Below are positions 18,201 through 25,741 of a DNA stretch of 64,000 nt, piece by piece. Each line of letters opens with the position of its first letter. The first letter of the stretch is position 1. Under the pieces are notes generated by a model. The model saw only the letters and a list, made by a program, of their open reading frames with translations. It had not been told where the DNA came from and made no database searches. Source of the stretch: Aquificaceae bacterium (GTDB taxonomy: Bacteria > Aquificota > Aquificia > Aquificales > Aquificaceae); contig JALWEG010000042.1 of NCBI GenBank assembly GCA_027014155.1, forward strand, positions 24,321-88,320, in the 5' to 3' direction. The translations under genes and the position numbers were made by a program.

Positions 18201-19118
18201 ATCAAACCTTACCTTAAGACCAATTGGTGTTTCAATTTCTTTACCTAAGAGATTCTCTTCAAAGAAATCTACAGCCTCTTTTAAGTTAGAAAACCTTTTC
18301 TTAGACTTGGGAATCTCCGCAGGCTCTATACTATTCAAAACCTCCTCAACACTCACCTCTTTAGGCTCTTCAGCCTTAACCTCTACCTCCTGCTCTATCG
18401 GAGCCTCCTTCTTTCTGAGCCTTCTTAAAAGCCTTCCCAATTGATAGCCGCCAGCTCCCAGAGCCGTATCCAAAACAACGTCTCTCGCTACGTCTTCGCC
18501 CGTATAATCCCCTGCCGCCACCTGCGTTGCGGAATAGCCCAAACCCGCACCAACGTTCTCGGCAACAGCCTTAGTCAAGCCCTCACGCTTTAGAGCCTTC
18601 TTTGCAACCGCAGAACCCAGCTTAGCACCTTTACCTATGGCACCCCCAAAGCCTATCAGCGAAGGGACTTCCTCAACTATCCCGCTCCCCGTAAAGTCGT
18701 AAACCTCAGAATACTTTTCAGGTCGCCAATACTCCTTGGCCTCTTGTCCAAGCTCAACCAGCTTATCCGCTATGGGAGTCTCAAACTCGTAATCCTTGCC
18801 CGTTATTAGCTCTGCTCCCTTCTCAAGAAGTTTAGTTCCTTCCTTAATAATCTGCCCCAAGTCTTCTACAAACTCTCCGCTTCCGTAGGCAAAGGCTCTG
18901 CCGAGCTTTTCGTAAAAGGGAACGTCAGAGATAGCCTTCAAAACCTTGGCTTTTTGCTCTTTTGGAGCTTGGGCATACTTGGGGTCTAAGTAAGAAAGAG
19001 CTCTGTCAATCTGCTCCGGATTGCCCTTGAGCTTTTCCAAAACCTTCTGCCTTTTCTCCTGCGGAGCAGACGCAAACTTAGGGTCTAAGTAGCTAAGAAC
19101 TTCCTCAAGTGTCGGCAT
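15231..19118 (-). CDS. Very large virion/ejection protein with nuclease-like (PBECR-type) insert
   Basis: At 1295 aa this is the largest protein of the prophage. Two tandem repeats of about 32 residues (YLDPKFASAP and YLDPKYAQAP) open it, then a hydrophobic Gly/Ala-rich region (about 75-225). Residues about 270-430 form a compact alpha/beta domain with RHFLNIISGGKKKGFVEGAK, YVFYKEY and LVSFHRK, which I read as a phage polyvalent-protein nuclease domain (PBECR-like). The rest is helical with a membrane-like segment near residue 1030 (ALQFFGAAMLIGGVAGNPIL). By position and size it corresponds to the internal proteins podoviruses inject with their DNA. Base use in the nuclease-like part is more AT-rich than its flanks. 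Confidence 0.75.
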   Translation of the reverse strand: MPTLEEVLSYLDPKFASAPQEKRQKVLEKLKGNPEQIDRALSYLDPKYAQAPKEQKAKVLKAISDVPFYEKLGRAFAYGSGEFVEDLGQIIKEGTKLLEKGAELITGKDYEFETPIADKLVELGQEAKEYWRPEKYSEVYDFTGSGIVEEVPSLIGFGGAIGKGAKLGSAVAKKALKREGLTKAVAENVGAGLGYSATQVAAGDYTGEDVARDVVLDTALGAGGYQLGRLLRRLRKKEAPIEQEVEVKAEEPKEVSVEEVLNSIEPAEIPKSKKRFSNLKEAVDFFEENLLGKEIETPIGLKVRFDKRHFLNIISGGKKKGFVEGAKTPEESYELIKQGVEPEKIRGYEAQRARDIFLISDILSQPHVITKDKNSNKYVFYKEYKSNGNKGYATITVDSNGSLSLVSFHRKSVKTILNKVRRGEEEIIWTRGLSPGRTPSATGYAPGELTDGINNNLTRPDDEVKFYSGGPSSEQLKEGITKLARESEDPLAKAQGYEELDPFTELAKADRQAIFANWTRWILPQYEWLKKSSRTAGVYRAAKEYTEGLEKDLYAWLGNRLETLKKRFKGMSDKEKERVIDVVEGKLKNADGKTKEIAKEIRSYLDDIYNYVKEQGLDISYREDYFPHLFEGNIRVKVGDEFVSTKTWDEALEVATKGLEEGKDVKIRAFLRPDIYEVKITNPRFWKLVNNLEQGVELTKDEVKQLVKKAGVGNRPRYRFVGNLLQRKYNIDGYIKDPETALSLYTFTLLKKLHQDRFLKEFEKAYQNVPSAKLRQLLDEYKEQVLGYPTKGEQITADIVNSFLKTRPGRVLLRALNKSVGSELSPFQVRKAAGISGYWANYVADLGLSASSAAVNSTQVALNVAPVLGVRSVLRGGSKYIKGLIKGDEKIKKELFDAGVLTETGFENMRASAKDYPLIMFKAVEVVNRVATYGATKDYAKRNGVEGMLKVLDVLGVSKDDPLYRRILDKKVPLEEKAIDFAREVVDKTQFRYEKFAAPRGLSGSIAKLLLPYKNFLINQILLSARMATKNAIKHPREALQFFGAAMLIGGVAGNPILNYGYEVIDWLYREQTGKSLEDEIDNPTLKAFIKGGLPLVAGIDIRSSVKIDVPTSFRDLLGRPGRLAMALAEGDPQKIEREIKPRIYQNIEDALQMYKTGYVKDSKGRVIDKATTKDAALRALGLRPRSYYEFLEKKEKIYVLETLFRKKYEPLVNSLAGAIVNGDEGAYKELYAEITDRLKYLANKVQSSEGEVKKEYMYLYLKLSSAISREGLMRRVKNRIDPFGSDRKKKMLLQ

Positions 19119-19121
19119 ACC

Positions 19122-20204
19122 TCACTCCCCAAACAGGTCAAACACGCTACGAGTATTAGCCCTCCTCACCTGCCCCGGTTTAGGCGGTGGCGGAGGCTTT
19201 TGAGTTATAGGCTCTCCCGGCGGTGGTGGCAAATCACTACTACCGAGAGCGTTGTTTACGAACTCCTTGGCTTCGTCAAAGCTATCGGTTTTAAAAAGCA
19301 CCCGTCCCCGCTCGTCCTCCACCGTATAAAACTTCTTTTTAAGCCCTCCAGCTATTATCGCAAGCCGTTGTTCTTCGGGAAGACTGGCAAGCTCTTCGGG
19401 AGTATAAAGCTCGGTTCTGTCCTTTATTTTTAGCTTCGGAGGGCGTTGCTTTTTGGGGACTTTCAATCTGTCCACGACCTTCCTCGCCCTTGGGTCGTAC
19501 ATAACTATCTCGTCCCCCACCCTCATATTCATTATTCCCTTGCTCTTCTGAAACTCAGCGATAGTCTTATTCCTTATGACGTCGTAAAAAATAACCTTAT
19601 CCCCCAAGTCCTCCACCTTGATGCCGTCTTTAAGGGCAGAAGGTTTCAGCAGTCCTTGAGCCAATATGTCAGCCCAAACCTCTTTATCACCTTGAAAGCC
19701 CCGGTCTTCAAGCCACCTCAAATACGCCTGCCTTTTCTTGTCAAGCTTCTCTTTCTCAGCCTCAGCCTCATACTTCTCCTCATAAGCCTTTGCGTAAGAG
19801 TTCACGAGCGGAGACAAATTCAATCCCGCAACCGCCCCCGCTCCTATAACAGGGAGCATAGCCTCCAAAAGCCCCTGCTTATACTCCCCCGGTGTCTTAG
19901 GAGTTTCTACAAACAAAGAGCTCGGGGCGTTTACCTTCGGAACCTCTACTTCCTCCCTTTCAGAGAAAGGATTTAACTGAGTATCAAACTCAAGCCCTAC
20001 GGGCTGCCTGTAAACCTCTACGTTGGTCTCTGCAGGCAGGGCATTTTGGAACTGGCTCATGACCTCCGCTATAAGTCCCTTCTTTCTTTCAAACTCCTCT
20101 TGCTCCTGCTGCCGCTTAAGCTCATTAGCCAGAGCAACCTTTAAAACACTATCCAGAAAAGACTGCATACCCGCATAAGGGTTGTAAAAAGACACCGCTC
20201 CCAT
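19122..20204 (-). CDS. Phage internal/ejection-type protein, unknown
   Basis: A 360-aa protein with a short N-terminal segment (YNPYAGMQSFLDSVLKVALA), a coiled coil near residues 25-50, a hydrophobic Ala/Gly/Leu segment (about 115-130) and a Pro-rich C terminus. No family recognised. Lying between the tail genes and the 1295-aa protein, with a 3-base gap to the latter, it is probably another internal virion protein. Confidence 0.7.
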   Translation of the reverse strand: MGAVSFYNPYAGMQSFLDSVLKVALANELKRQQEQEEFERKKGLIAEVMSQFQNALPAETNVEVYRQPVGLEFDTQLNPFSEREEVEVPKVNAPSSLFVETPKTPGEYKQGLLEAMLPVIGAGAVAGLNLSPLVNSYAKAYEEKYEAEAEKEKLDKKRQAYLRWLEDRGFQGDKEVWADILAQGLLKPSALKDGIKVEDLGDKVIFYDVIRNKTIAEFQKSKGIMNMRVGDEIVMYDPRARKVVDRLKVPKKQRPPKLKIKDRTELYTPEELASLPEEQRLAIIAGGLKKKFYTVEDERGRVLFKTDSFDEAKEFVNNALGSSDLPPPPGEPITQKPPPPPKPGQVRRANTRSVFDLFGE

Positions 20205-20217
20205 CGTTAGCCTCCAA

Positions 20218-20970
20218 CTATCCCATCAGAGCTGAAGCCATACTCCCGCCGCCCGAATCAACCCAGCCGAGAGACTTCATCATTCCTATCAGCCCAATCT
20301 TACCCAACATCTGAGCCAAACCGCCCAGTGGTGTAGGACTTACCACCGCAGGAGCTTGATACCTGAGTCTCTCTTGCTCCCTGAATATGTTCAAAGGTAG
20401 GTCTATATACATCTCCTTTCTCGCCTGCACAGGAAGTAGCTGACTTTTTAGCCTTTCTCCTCCCAGTCCGGCCATGCTCTCCACGACCGGCAGGTATGCC
20501 CTCGTTCTCGCCCTCGCAAGGCCGTACATGGGGATAGCTCCAAACATGGGAATGTTCATCACCTTCGGCGGTGTCAGCAATCCCGTAGAGAACTGAAGGA
20601 GCGTATTCAAAAGCCCCCCGTACTGCCTTGCCGCATCCTCAACGCCTCTGAGGTAATCCTCTATATTCCTCTTAAATCTTCCCTTCTCTCCTTTTATTCC
20701 AGTCTGCTTGGGGGTAGTTCCCCTTTTTTCTTTAGGATAATCGTTATACGTATCTGGAATGATGTCGGTTGCTTTAGGAGCTATAGATTCACTTTGAGGA
20801 ACCCTCTCCGCTTCTTGCGTTTGTATTCCGAAAAGCGCTGGTAGCAATTCGTTTTGCCACCACCAGTCCATCTCGGGACTTCTCGGCATAACTTTGTATT
20901 CAGTTTCAGAATCACCGCCAAAAAGCCCCCCTATCATTGACATTGCTGCAGGCACCAAAACATTTAGCAT
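20218..20970 (-). CDS. Phage structural/internal protein, unknown
   Basis: A 250-aa protein with Gly/Met-rich hydrophobic ends (AMSMIGGLFGGDSE at the start; LAQMLGKIGLIGMMKSLGW at the end) and a hydrophilic middle. The ends could be membrane-active, as in proteins ejected by short-tailed phages. No family recognised. It shares the late operon with flanking genes, 12-13 bases apart. Confidence 0.65.
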   Translation of the reverse strand: MLNVLVPAAMSMIGGLFGGDSETEYKVMPRSPEMDWWWQNELLPALFGIQTQEAERVPQSESIAPKATDIIPDTYNDYPKEKRGTTPKQTGIKGEKGRFKRNIEDYLRGVEDAARQYGGLLNTLLQFSTGLLTPPKVMNIPMFGAIPMYGLARARTRAYLPVVESMAGLGGERLKSQLLPVQARKEMYIDLPLNIFREQERLRYQAPAVVSPTPLGGLAQMLGKIGLIGMMKSLGWVDSGGGSMASALMG

Positions 20971-20982
20971 CTTTCTCCTCCC

Positions 20983-22092
20983 TTAAATTCCCGCCAAAGC
21001 CATAATCAAGCTCACCCAAGGTGACGGGTCGTAGCTATCCGCACTTGAGCGTGAACCGGACATCGCAAACTTGGTAAGCCCAGCAATATCCACATACGGA
21101 CGAGATATAGTCTTAAGAGCTTTAAGAGGATAGTATAGAGACTGCATTATCTGATTAAGCCCCAGCTGAGACTGGAACTTACTAAGGTCTTGTAAGTTCT
21201 GCCTTGCGATATTGCTAAGAAGTCCGGTTGCAACGGAGCTGTCCAAAACCCCCCTGTTGGCAAGGGAAGTTATCCCCTCCTTCATCATCGCATTCACGAG
21301 GTCAGCCCTTGCCTTCCTCCAAGAGTCCAGCGCAAGCTGGTTATACTTATCCAAAGAGGAGAAGACCTCTTGACTGCCTTTGCCACCCTTAATGTCGTCC
21401 ATAAGCGAGCCCAAAAGTCCAAGCCTCTTGCTTGCAAAAGCTGAAAAATCCCTTATTAGCTCGTAAGGTATCCCCGCAAAACTAAAAGCCTGCGATTCAG
21501 AGCCAGAACTGCGCACGTAAGGGTTGCCACCAGCTCCACCTTTACTACCTCCAAAGTAGTATTTGCCGGAACTTGCCCCTGCAGAGCCAACATCTCTGCC
21601 GCCGGCCGTACTTGTATTTGAAAATGGGTTCCACCCGGCGCGTACCGCTGCCCAAAAGTTGGTCCGAACTTCATCTGCATCTTCGGGGGCAAGGTTCGTC
21701 CAACCATAGTAGTAATCTTCTGGGGGCTTCGCAAAAACTCCAACATGAAACATTCCCGGACTTCCTTCTCCGGTGAGCACAGAGTTTACACGAGCTTTTG
21801 TCATTAGCTCAACAAACGTGTCGTGGGGCAACTGACGAAACACGTCTGCATAGCTTACCGGCTCTCCCCAGTAGTTTGTCGTAGGCAAATTATATTGTTT
21901 GGCAAGTTCTTCAGCAGAAGGCAGCCCTGGTAGACCTTCCCTCAAGGGAGCATGGCGCTCCCTTTGTTGCAGCCTCATTTTTGCACCACTATTTATGATT
22001 GAGGGAGTTGGTTTGAACACCCTTGTAGCTATATTACTTATTTTGCGTCCTCCAACCCTTGGCGATGAAGGATTAGCGCGCCAACTATCCAT
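20983..22092 (-). CDS. Phage structural/internal protein, unknown
   Basis: A 369-aa protein. The middle (about 165-215) is Gly/Ser-rich, the C-terminal half is helical (YNQLALDSWRKARADLVNAM; GLLSNIARQNLQDLSKFQSQ), and it ends with a hydrophobic WVSLIMALAGI. No family recognised. Position between endolysin-like and ejection-like genes suggests a minor virion protein. Confidence 0.65.
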   Translation of the reverse strand: MDSWRANPSSPRVGGRKISNIATRVFKPTPSIINSGAKMRLQQRERHAPLREGLPGLPSAEELAKQYNLPTTNYWGEPVSYADVFRQLPHDTFVELMTKARVNSVLTGEGSPGMFHVGVFAKPPEDYYYGWTNLAPEDADEVRTNFWAAVRAGWNPFSNTSTAGGRDVGSAGASSGKYYFGGSKGGAGGNPYVRSSGSESQAFSFAGIPYELIRDFSAFASKRLGLLGSLMDDIKGGKGSQEVFSSLDKYNQLALDSWRKARADLVNAMMKEGITSLANRGVLDSSVATGLLSNIARQNLQDLSKFQSQLGLNQIMQSLYYPLKALKTISRPYVDIAGLTKFAMSGSRSSADSYDPSPWVSLIMALAGI

Positions 22093-22106
22093 CTTTTATT
22101 CCTCCT

Positions 22107-22484
22107 TTACACGCCAAACAAAAAGCTCAAAAGCCCTCTCCCGCCGGTGAACAGATTGTAGAAATCTCCGTTGATTTCTCTTCTCCACATGTCTCCCCTG
22201 TTTCTGGCTACAAAATTTACAGGTCTCTCGTCCCAAATGTGCCCAGAATGTGGGGTAAGTTCATTGAAACCGCCGCCTAAATTTACATACCAAGGCATGG
22301 GTTGCCGCCTGTAAGGCTGAACCCAATCCCCCATTCCAAAGGGATTGTATTGCCTGAGCCAATCCAGCCAAGGCACGCCGGTAGACCTTCTCCAATAGGG
22401 ATTTGTGTATCGCCCCAGCGTTCCCATGAAAATATCCAACCCGTTGCTGTAAATTGCATCTCCTACATCACGAGGTAAAAACAT
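22107..22484 (-). CDS. Phage protein of unknown function, Trp/Tyr-rich
   Basis: A 125-aa protein unusually rich in Trp, Tyr, Gly and Pro, with a hydrophobic C terminus (GLLSFLFGV). No domain recognised. It lies between the M15-type peptidase and a structural gene in the late operon and is preceded by a GGAGG-type site. Confidence 0.6.
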   Translation of the reverse strand: MFLPRDVGDAIYSNGLDIFMGTLGRYTNPYWRRSTGVPWLDWLRQYNPFGMGDWVQPYRRQPMPWYVNLGGGFNELTPHSGHIWDERPVNFVARNRGDMWRREINGDFYNLFTGGRGLLSFLFGV

Positions 22485-22497
22485 CTTCTACCCTCCC

Positions 22498-22917
22498 TTA
22501 CCCCACGTGTTTCCTTCTACCGTAAAGCCAAAGCCTCGGAGAAGGCTTATCGGGGTCTACGTCAAAATGAACAAATGACTGAGCTATGCCTACCCTATCA
22601 ACACCCAAATCAAAAAGCAAACTTACCAGCTCTGCCCTGCCCTTAGAGGTAAAACACTTAATATCCAAAGCGTATCCCCTCGTATGTGCGGAGTTCTTCA
22701 CCCCGCCTATGGCAGCGTTGTACTCGGGACACCTGTAAGCAGAGGTTATCACTACAGGTCTCCCCAGCTCTCGTCTAATCTGCTCTACAACTTCCACCAA
22801 AAAGCTATCAATGTAAACTTCTTTGCAATGTTTGCAGACAAACTCTTCGGCTCTAAAGTGTTTTATCCCGTTCTTTGCGATAAACTCCTCAAGCTTCTGC
22901 GCTCCCTTGACTATCAA
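22498..22917 (-). CDS. Peptidase M15-family endolysin candidate
   Basis: A 139-aa peptidoglycan peptidase of the M15 (VanY/DacX-like) type. The zinc and catalytic residues are visible: SAYRCPEYN, then His78 and Asp85 in SAHTRGYALDI, and His117 in FVHFDVD. It most likely cuts stem peptides at lysis. The CKHC near residue 28 may add structural stability. Neighbours include holin-like small membrane proteins and a DUF1353 gene, an arrangement seen in phage lysis clusters. Confidence 0.88.
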   Translation of the reverse strand: MIVKGAQKLEEFIAKNGIKHFRAEEFVCKHCKEVYIDSFLVEVVEQIRRELGRPVVITSAYRCPEYNAAIGGVKNSAHTRGYALDIKCFTSKGRAELVSLLFDLGVDRVGIAQSFVHFDVDPDKPSPRLWLYGRRKHVG

Positions 22918-23293
22918 TCTCCCCCTCCCTGTATCTATCCCAAACCTTTTTACCGAAAACCCTAACCGCCAAATACACCAAAGCAGCCTTCCACTTGGGA
23001 AGCCCGTCCTCTGTCGCCAACTTCACAAAAACCCTATCCGCCCACTCTCTTGAATGTCTCTTGCTCGTTCTGTATAGGTAATCGTGCAAAAGGCTCGCCC
23101 TCAAAAGCGGATAATCCGTAGGTGCTACCAGCCACCACAAGAACCTCGGCACAGAGGCAAAATCCGTCTCAAAACCCTTGGGGATAAAGTAAGTGTATCT
23201 TTTATTCCCGTAATCCACGCTAACCCTAACGTCGTCCGTCAATATCCAATAGCCGTTTTTAGGAATAGGAGCTATAACCGGAACCTCTTTCAT
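22889..23293 (-). CDS. DUF1353 family phage protein
   Basis: About 134 aa with the DUF1353 signature: FIPKGFETDFASVPRFLWWL, ASLLHDYLY and RREWADRVFV-like SREWADRVF. Conserved His/Asp residues suggest metal binding, but the function is unknown; members sit in phage lysis/tail regions. I start it at the ATG at 23293, preceded by AGGTGG and right after the stop of a small gene, rather than the GTG at 23368. Confidence 0.8.
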   Translation of the reverse strand: MKEVPVIAPIPKNGYWILTDDVRVSVDYGNKRYTYFIPKGFETDFASVPRFLWWLVAPTDYPLLRASLLHDYLYRTSKRHSREWADRVFVKLATEDGLPKWKAALVYLAVRVFGKKVWDRYREGEIDSQGSAEA

Positions 23294-23295
23294 CT

Positions 23296-23472
23296 TTACC
23301 ACCTGAAAGTTAGCTTTACCCCGAACACCTGAAGGCTTTTGCCTGTCTTTTGGCTTTCCAACTGCCACTCGGGCCTGCTTAGCTCCTCCTCTATGCCTGT
23401 TTCAGAACCTACCTCCAGCCTCACCCTTGCCTTTTTGTATTTCTCAAAAAGCTCTTTAACTTTTCCTACCAT
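23296..23472 (-). CDS. Small phage protein, 58 aa, unknown
   Basis: This short frame starts with an ATG inside the last codons of the holin-like gene (ATGGTAG overlap) and stops three bases before the DUF1353 ATG, so it fills the gap exactly as a coupled gene would. The product is a charged helix (KVKELFEKYKKARVRLEVG) followed by a beta-like C terminus ending VKLTFRW. It has no signal or membrane segment. Role unknown; possibly part of the lysis group. Confidence 0.7.
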   Translation of the reverse strand: MVGKVKELFEKYKKARVRLEVGSETGIEEELSRPEWQLESQKTGKSLQVFGVKLTFRW

Positions 23473-23702
23473 CTGACCGGCTCTTTGGTTATCAACCTGA
23501 GAACTATATTCACCACCGAGAGAATAGCCATCTGCTCACTCTCGGATATGGGAACCCCTACCTTTTCGTTTAGGAAGAGGGATATAAGAGCTATAAGGTT
23601 TACCCACAAGGTCTTTGAGCGATACCACTTCTTACCATACCTGTCCTCAGCCTCCTTGTAAGCAGAAGCAAGCCCGATAAGTCTTCTTATCCACCTGAAC
23701 AT
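23466..23702 (-). CDS. Holin-like small membrane protein
   Basis: A 78-aa protein with a charged N-terminal part (DRYGKKWYRSKTLW), one clear hydrophobic helix (WVNLIALISLFLNEKVGV) and a second weaker one (MAILSVVNIVLRLI). Small proteins with a KSKTxWVN segment before the helix are common holin-type phage proteins. It lies with the M15 peptidase in the late operon. The holin role is inferred. Confidence 0.65.
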   Translation of the reverse strand: MFRWIRRLIGLASAYKEAEDRYGKKWYRSKTLWVNLIALISLFLNEKVGVPISESEQMAILSVVNIVLRLITKEPVRW

Positions 23703-23712
23703 GGTAAGCTCC

Positions 23713-23997
23713 TTACTTAATCAACCCTTCCTTCTTTGCCTTAGCAACAGCCATCTCAATAACGAGGTTTACAACCCAACCGCTTATGTCTTGGAAAGAC
23801 TGCAATAAGCTCTTTTTCACTTCCATAAACTTCTCTTGACCGCCACCGTCTCCGTACTCGTCTTCAATCTGCACTACCAAATCAAAAGCCCTATCAATAA
23901 GCACCTTAGCAGCCTTGTAAGAAAGGTCAGAAACTCTTGACACCACCCAAGGCAGCACCACATTCCACGGCACCGCCGCCAAAATTACCTTCCACAT
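23713..23997 (-). CDS. Small phage protein, possibly membrane-associated
   Basis: A 94-aa protein with a hydrophobic N terminus (MWKVILAAVPWNVVLPWVV) and a helical rest with acidic DEYGDGGGQE. No family recognised. Next to the holin-like gene, so it may belong to the lysis group. Confidence 0.55.
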   Translation of the reverse strand: MWKVILAAVPWNVVLPWVVSRVSDLSYKAAKVLIDRAFDLVVQIEDEYGDGGGQEKFMEVKKSLLQSFQDISGWVVNLVIEMAVAKAKKEGLIK

Positions 23998-24009
23998 AAC
24001 AAAACCTCT

Positions 24010-24495
24010 TCACTCGGTAATAGCAATTGACACTTCCGGCGGATCAAACTCCACCTGAGAGATTAGCCGCATTGTTAATGCATCAAGAATGTCCTTTGCA
24101 ACCACTTTGTAAACCCCCGTCTGAAACTTTGAAAAGGTCAACTGCTTTTGCCCTTGCCCGTTGGAAACAGAAACAAGAACCGACCCTTTTTGCCTGCCGT
24201 CAATCGCAGAGCGGTAAGGAACGATGTAATTTCCCGAAATAGGCAGCAAAGTCGTCCTGTCTGCAGGGTCAAGAAGTTGAACATCCACAGTGACAGAAGC
24301 CTCCCCTGTAGTAGTGTCAATTTGGGTGTAGCTAATCGGATTTCCAGCGGAATCCAGAAATTGAACTTTTACGATTGCAGTTGGCTGAGGGGGAGATTGG
24401 GGCTTTGGGTACTTAACAACCGCCCCTGTGTCATACTCTTCAACTATGTAAGTAATCCCGTTTTCAACTACCTCGGTTGTGTTAATTAGCTGCAT
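24010..24495 (-). CDS. Phage structural protein with Ig-like fold, unknown
   Basis: A 161-aa, beta-rich protein (VKVQFLDSAGNPISYTQIDT, ASVTVDVQLLDPADRTTLLPISGNYIV-type strands), resembling an invasin/Ig-like domain, which phages often use as a surface decoration or tail appendage. No named family. It follows another beta-rich structural gene by 12 bases. Confidence 0.6.
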   Translation of the reverse strand: MQLINTTEVVENGITYIVEEYDTGAVVKYPKPQSPPQPTAIVKVQFLDSAGNPISYTQIDTTTGEASVTVDVQLLDPADRTTLLPISGNYIVPYRSAIDGRQKGSVLVSVSNGQGQKQLTFSKFQTGVYKVVAKDILDALTMRLISQVEFDPPEVSIAITE

Positions 24496-24506
24496 TTTGA
24501 GCCTCC

Positions 24507-24884
24507 TTAGATATCAAGAGAGTAGGCTACTTCAACAGTTCCGTCATACACAAGTGAAGAATTACTTGCCACTATGGTTAAACTATTTCCAAACCTTACA
24601 TTGAGTATTAGCATGAAACCATTATTACTGGCGTCAACAGGATATCTACTCATAGGAAACGTACTACCGGCTGTTCCATCTACCGTTATTGTTATGTCTA
24701 TGGTCCCAGTTCCTGTACAAGCTACAGCAAACAACTTACCGGAAGCACCGGTAATAGAAAGAACTGCTACTGTACTCCCTGCTGCGACAGCAGAAGCACC
24801 TCTGTAAGGAACTCCAGCAGGTTCCCCAACATTTTTCAAATCCTGCAGGATTTTATTGAGCATTCCTACTTCAATTGCTCCCAT
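24507..24884 (-). CDS. Phage structural protein, unknown
   Basis: A 125-aa protein: a short helical N terminus (MLNKILQDLKNV) and a beta-rich body with Thr/Gly/Val repeats (GTGTIDITITVDGTAGSTF). Looks like a beta-sandwich virion or appendage protein. Function unknown. Confidence 0.6.
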   Translation of the reverse strand: MGAIEVGMLNKILQDLKNVGEPAGVPYRGASAVAAGSTVAVLSITGASGKLFAVACTGTGTIDITITVDGTAGSTFPMSRYPVDASNNGFMLILNVRFGNSLTIVASNSSLVYDGTVEVAYSLDI

Positions 24885-24895
24885 TTACAGCCTCC

Positions 24896-25741
24896 TTAAA
24901 CTTGGTTAACGGAAATGAGATTCCCATTGGCGTCGTAGGTCAAAGTCTGCGTGTAGGTCTGTCCGTCAAATGAGTAAGACACTTGTGTTAAATTTCCATT
25001 CGTATCGTAGGATAGAACTACCGAACCTAACAGAGTTGCCTTCGTAGAATCTGTGTAAACATCTATCTGCGAAACATTCCCATTTGCGTCGTAGGTAAGC
25101 TCCTGGTGAAAACCGTCATTGAGCGTAAACAATGCAAGCCACCTTCTTAAGGTTAGGTGGTCTGTAGAACTTGATACATGTGCATTCAAATCAGTAGCAA
25201 GAGCAAAAGCCGAGGCTTCAAGTCCATCCACCATGTCAGCATCAAGCCCCGATCCTGCTCCGTCAAGGTTTAGTAGATTGCCCAAAGAGGTCACGTTATT
25301 CAAATCCGTATCTGCTTTATCGCTCTGCAGATTTGATATATCCGCCCTTATATCCGCATGGGCTGAAGTATCGTTGTTATGAGCCGTAATAAGCGGGTCA
25401 TTTATGCCATCGCTCTTTACCGTTCCATCGGGGTTGTGTGCAACGTCAAGGAAAGCTTTTAGGTCGGATACAGTCCAGTTAGCGTCTTTAACTGCGGTTG
25501 CCTTTACGCTCCCGTCAGAGTTATGAGAAGTGCTTAAGAGGCTTTCAAGGTCTAAGTTGGAAAAGTTGAATATACAATATTGTCCCCTTAACCTGTGGAT
25601 AACCCCATCGTAATCAAAGCTCTTGAACAGCTCGTTGATGTTATCTACTACAAGGTCGTGTTCTGCATTATGTTCGGAAGCAGTTATCGGCGTATTTGAA
25701 GTAAAAATTGCACTTCTTGAGATGTTTTTTGAAGTCATCAT
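24896..25741 (-). CDS. Tail appendage protein with YD-type repeats
   Basis: A 281-aa protein. The N-terminal part has helical stretches with recurring HNxD and SLL(S/D) segments (SLLSTSHNSDGSVK; DVAHNPDGTVKSDG) suggesting a trimeric fibre, and the C terminus has three copies of a YDANGN-type repeat (ELTYDANGNVSQ, VLSYDTNGNLTQ, TLTYDANGNLIS), as in RHS/YD proteins. I infer a receptor-contacting tail appendage. It directly follows the tail nozzle-like gene, overlapping by four bases. Confidence 0.7.
   Translation of the reverse strand: MMTSKNISRSAIFTSNTPITASEHNAEHDLVVDNINELFKSFDYDGVIHRLRGQYCIFNFSNLDLESLLSTSHNSDGSVKATAVKDANWTVSDLKAFLDVAHNPDGTVKSDGINDPLITAHNNDTSAHADIRADISNLQSDKADTDLNNVTSLGNLLNLDGAGSGLDADMVDGLEASAFALATDLNAHVSSSTDHLTLRRWLALFTLNDGFHQELTYDANGNVSQIDVYTDSTKATLLGSVVLSYDTNGNLTQVSYSFDGQTYTQTLTYDANGNLISVNQV

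Noticed and set aside
24896..25741. Diversity-generating retroelement target in the tail appendage
   Set aside because: No reverse transcriptase gene and no template repeat seen in the prophage.
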